From positions 1 through 6,239 of the forward strand of contig JAQGKG010000226.1 of assembly GCA_028290245.1 (NCBI GenBank): DNA of 6,239 nt, read 5' to 3'. The notes beneath the pieces were generated by a model that was given only the letters and a program-made list of their open reading frames with translations, was not told the DNA's origin and ran no database searches. The stretch is from Devosia sp. GTDB lineage: Bacteria > Pseudomonadota > Alphaproteobacteria > Rhizobiales > Devosiaceae. Shown one piece after another: positions 5,346 through 6,239 of the stretch; within the stretch, counting starts at the first letter, position 1; each line of letters opens with the position of its first letter. The translations under genes were made by a program, and so were the position numbers.

Positions 5346-6239
5346 TTGAAACGGCACCATATCGTGCGGCTTCTGATGGCCGCCCTCATCAGCGTCACTG
5401 TCATCCTGCCGCAGGCCATTGTGCCCGCCGCCGCCGCTTCCGAGCGCGCCATTTATCTCTACTACACCCACACTAAGGAGACGGCTCACATCGTCTTCAA
5501 GCGCAATGGGCAGTATGTGAAGTCGGGACTTAGCGAGCTCAATGTGTTCCTGCGCGATTGGCGCCGCAACGAGCCAGCCCAGATGGACCCGCGCCTGTTT
5601 GACCTTGTTTGGGAAGTCTATCAGGAAGTCGGCGCCAGCCAGCCGATCAACGTCGTATCGGCCTATCGCTCACCGGCAACCAACGCCATGCTCGCCAAGA
5701 ACTCTTCGGGCGTCGCCGACAATTCCCAGCATATGCGCGGCACTGCCATGGACTTTTTCATCCCGGGCATATCCCTCGCGAAGCTACGCGCCACCGCGAT
5801 GCGCAAGCAGGTCGGCGGCGTCGGCTTTTACCCAACTTCGGGCAGCCCCTTCGTACATCTCGACGTTGGCTCGGTCCGCGCCTGGCCACGCATGACGCGC
5901 GCCCAGCTCAAGGACGTTTTCCCCGACGGCCGCACCATGCATCTGCCGACCGATGGCAAGCCCCTCTCGCAGGAAGGCTATCAGGTTGCCATGGCGGGCT
6001 GGAAACAGTGCCACCGCTATCCGTGCGACGGCAACTCCTCTGGCACCCAGGTTGCAGATGGCGGCAGCGGCAAGTCGCTGATGGACATGTTCTTTGGCAA
6101 GAGCCAGCCAGCAGGCGTCAACGCCGCATTGCCCTCACGCTCCGCAACGGCAGCGCCAGTCCAGGTTGCCTACGCAGAGCCTCAGGCTTCCACACCAAGC
6201 GCTGCGCCCATGCCAGCCGCCCGCCCAGCCGCCTTTGGT
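5346..6239 (+). CDS. mepK: DUF882 / YcbK (MepK)-type murein endopeptidase, 3' end outside window
   Basis: An exported zinc peptidase of the M15-like DUF882 family; E. coli MepK cleaves 3-3 crosslinks. The frame is open from 5328 to the window end, giving 298 residues without a stop. TTG at 5346 is preferred: GGGGA (5333-5337) lies 8 bases upstream and the product begins MKRHHIVRLLMAALIS, a proper signal peptide with likely cleavage after the alanine run near residue 31. GTG at 5328 is in frame and possible; ATG at 5376 would lose the basic n-region. Family hallmarks are LYYTHTKE (38-45), SAYRSPATN (105-113), SQHMRGTAMDF with His129 and Asp136, and FVHLD with His171; these three are the expected zinc ligands. 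After about residue 205 comes an extension with two cysteines (222, 227) and then an Ala/Pro-rich low-complexity tail, longer than E. coli MepK. The upstream L,D-transpeptidase makes the bond this family cleaves. Confidence 0.88.
   Translation, partial: MKRHHIVRLLMAALISVTVILPQAIVPAAAASERAIYLYYTHTKETAHIVFKRNGQYVKSGLSELNVFLRDWRRNEPAQMDPRLFDLVWEVYQEVGASQPINVVSAYRSPATNAMLAKNSSGVADNSQHMRGTAMDFFIPGISLAKLRATAMRKQVGGVGFYPTSGSPFVHLDVGSVRAWPRMTRAQLKDVFPDGRTMHLPTDGKPLSQEGYQVAMAGWKQCHRYPCDGNSSGTQVADGGSGKSLMDMFFGKSQPAGVNAALPSRSATAAPVQVAYAEPQASTPSAAPMPAARPAAFG

Noticed and set aside
1..6239. CRISPR array, transposase or integrase gene
   Set aside because: No regularly spaced repeats and no recombinase motifs were found in any frame; mobility is inferred only from the tRNA-like fragment and repeats.

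Overview
The window looks like an alphaproteobacterial chromosome, most likely Hyphomicrobiales (a Devosia-like organism is my guess from codon choice and gene style; no marker gene proves it). The right half is ordinary core genome. The left half is an accessory or decaying region.

Layout. Positions 1-540 hold two intrinsic terminators. Between them lies a stand-alone 38-codon small gene (309-425) with a strong ribosome binding site. This block is bounded by a near-perfect 16-bp inverted repeat. Positions 539-841 contain no convincing gene, but they hold a minus-strand sequence that folds like the 3' two thirds of a tRNA-Gln, and a pair of 24-bp direct repeats. Positions 842-2854 (minus) hold an FtsH-like AAA+ ATPase with a C-terminal peptidase-M41-like domain. 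Two single-base indels interrupt it and cancel each other, and its HEAGH zinc motif is destroyed. Its promoter carries a sequence matching the alphaproteobacterial LexA (SOS) box GTTC-N7-GTTC. Positions 2982-3401 are a non-coding spacer between divergent genes.

The right part encodes two exported cell-wall enzymes on the plus strand. The first is a YcbB/LdtD-type L,D-transpeptidase (3402-5105). The second is a DUF882/YcbK (MepK)-type zinc peptidase (from 5346, running off the window end). In E. coli these families are also neighbours and act in opposition: LdtD makes 3-3 (mDAP-mDAP) peptidoglycan crosslinks and MepK cleaves them. The same pairing is the best functional reading here.

I see no clearly new multi-gene system. 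The points most worth following are the SOS-box-controlled AAA/M41 relic, the hidden small gene with its own terminator, and the tRNA-Gln-like fragment that may mark an old integration boundary.
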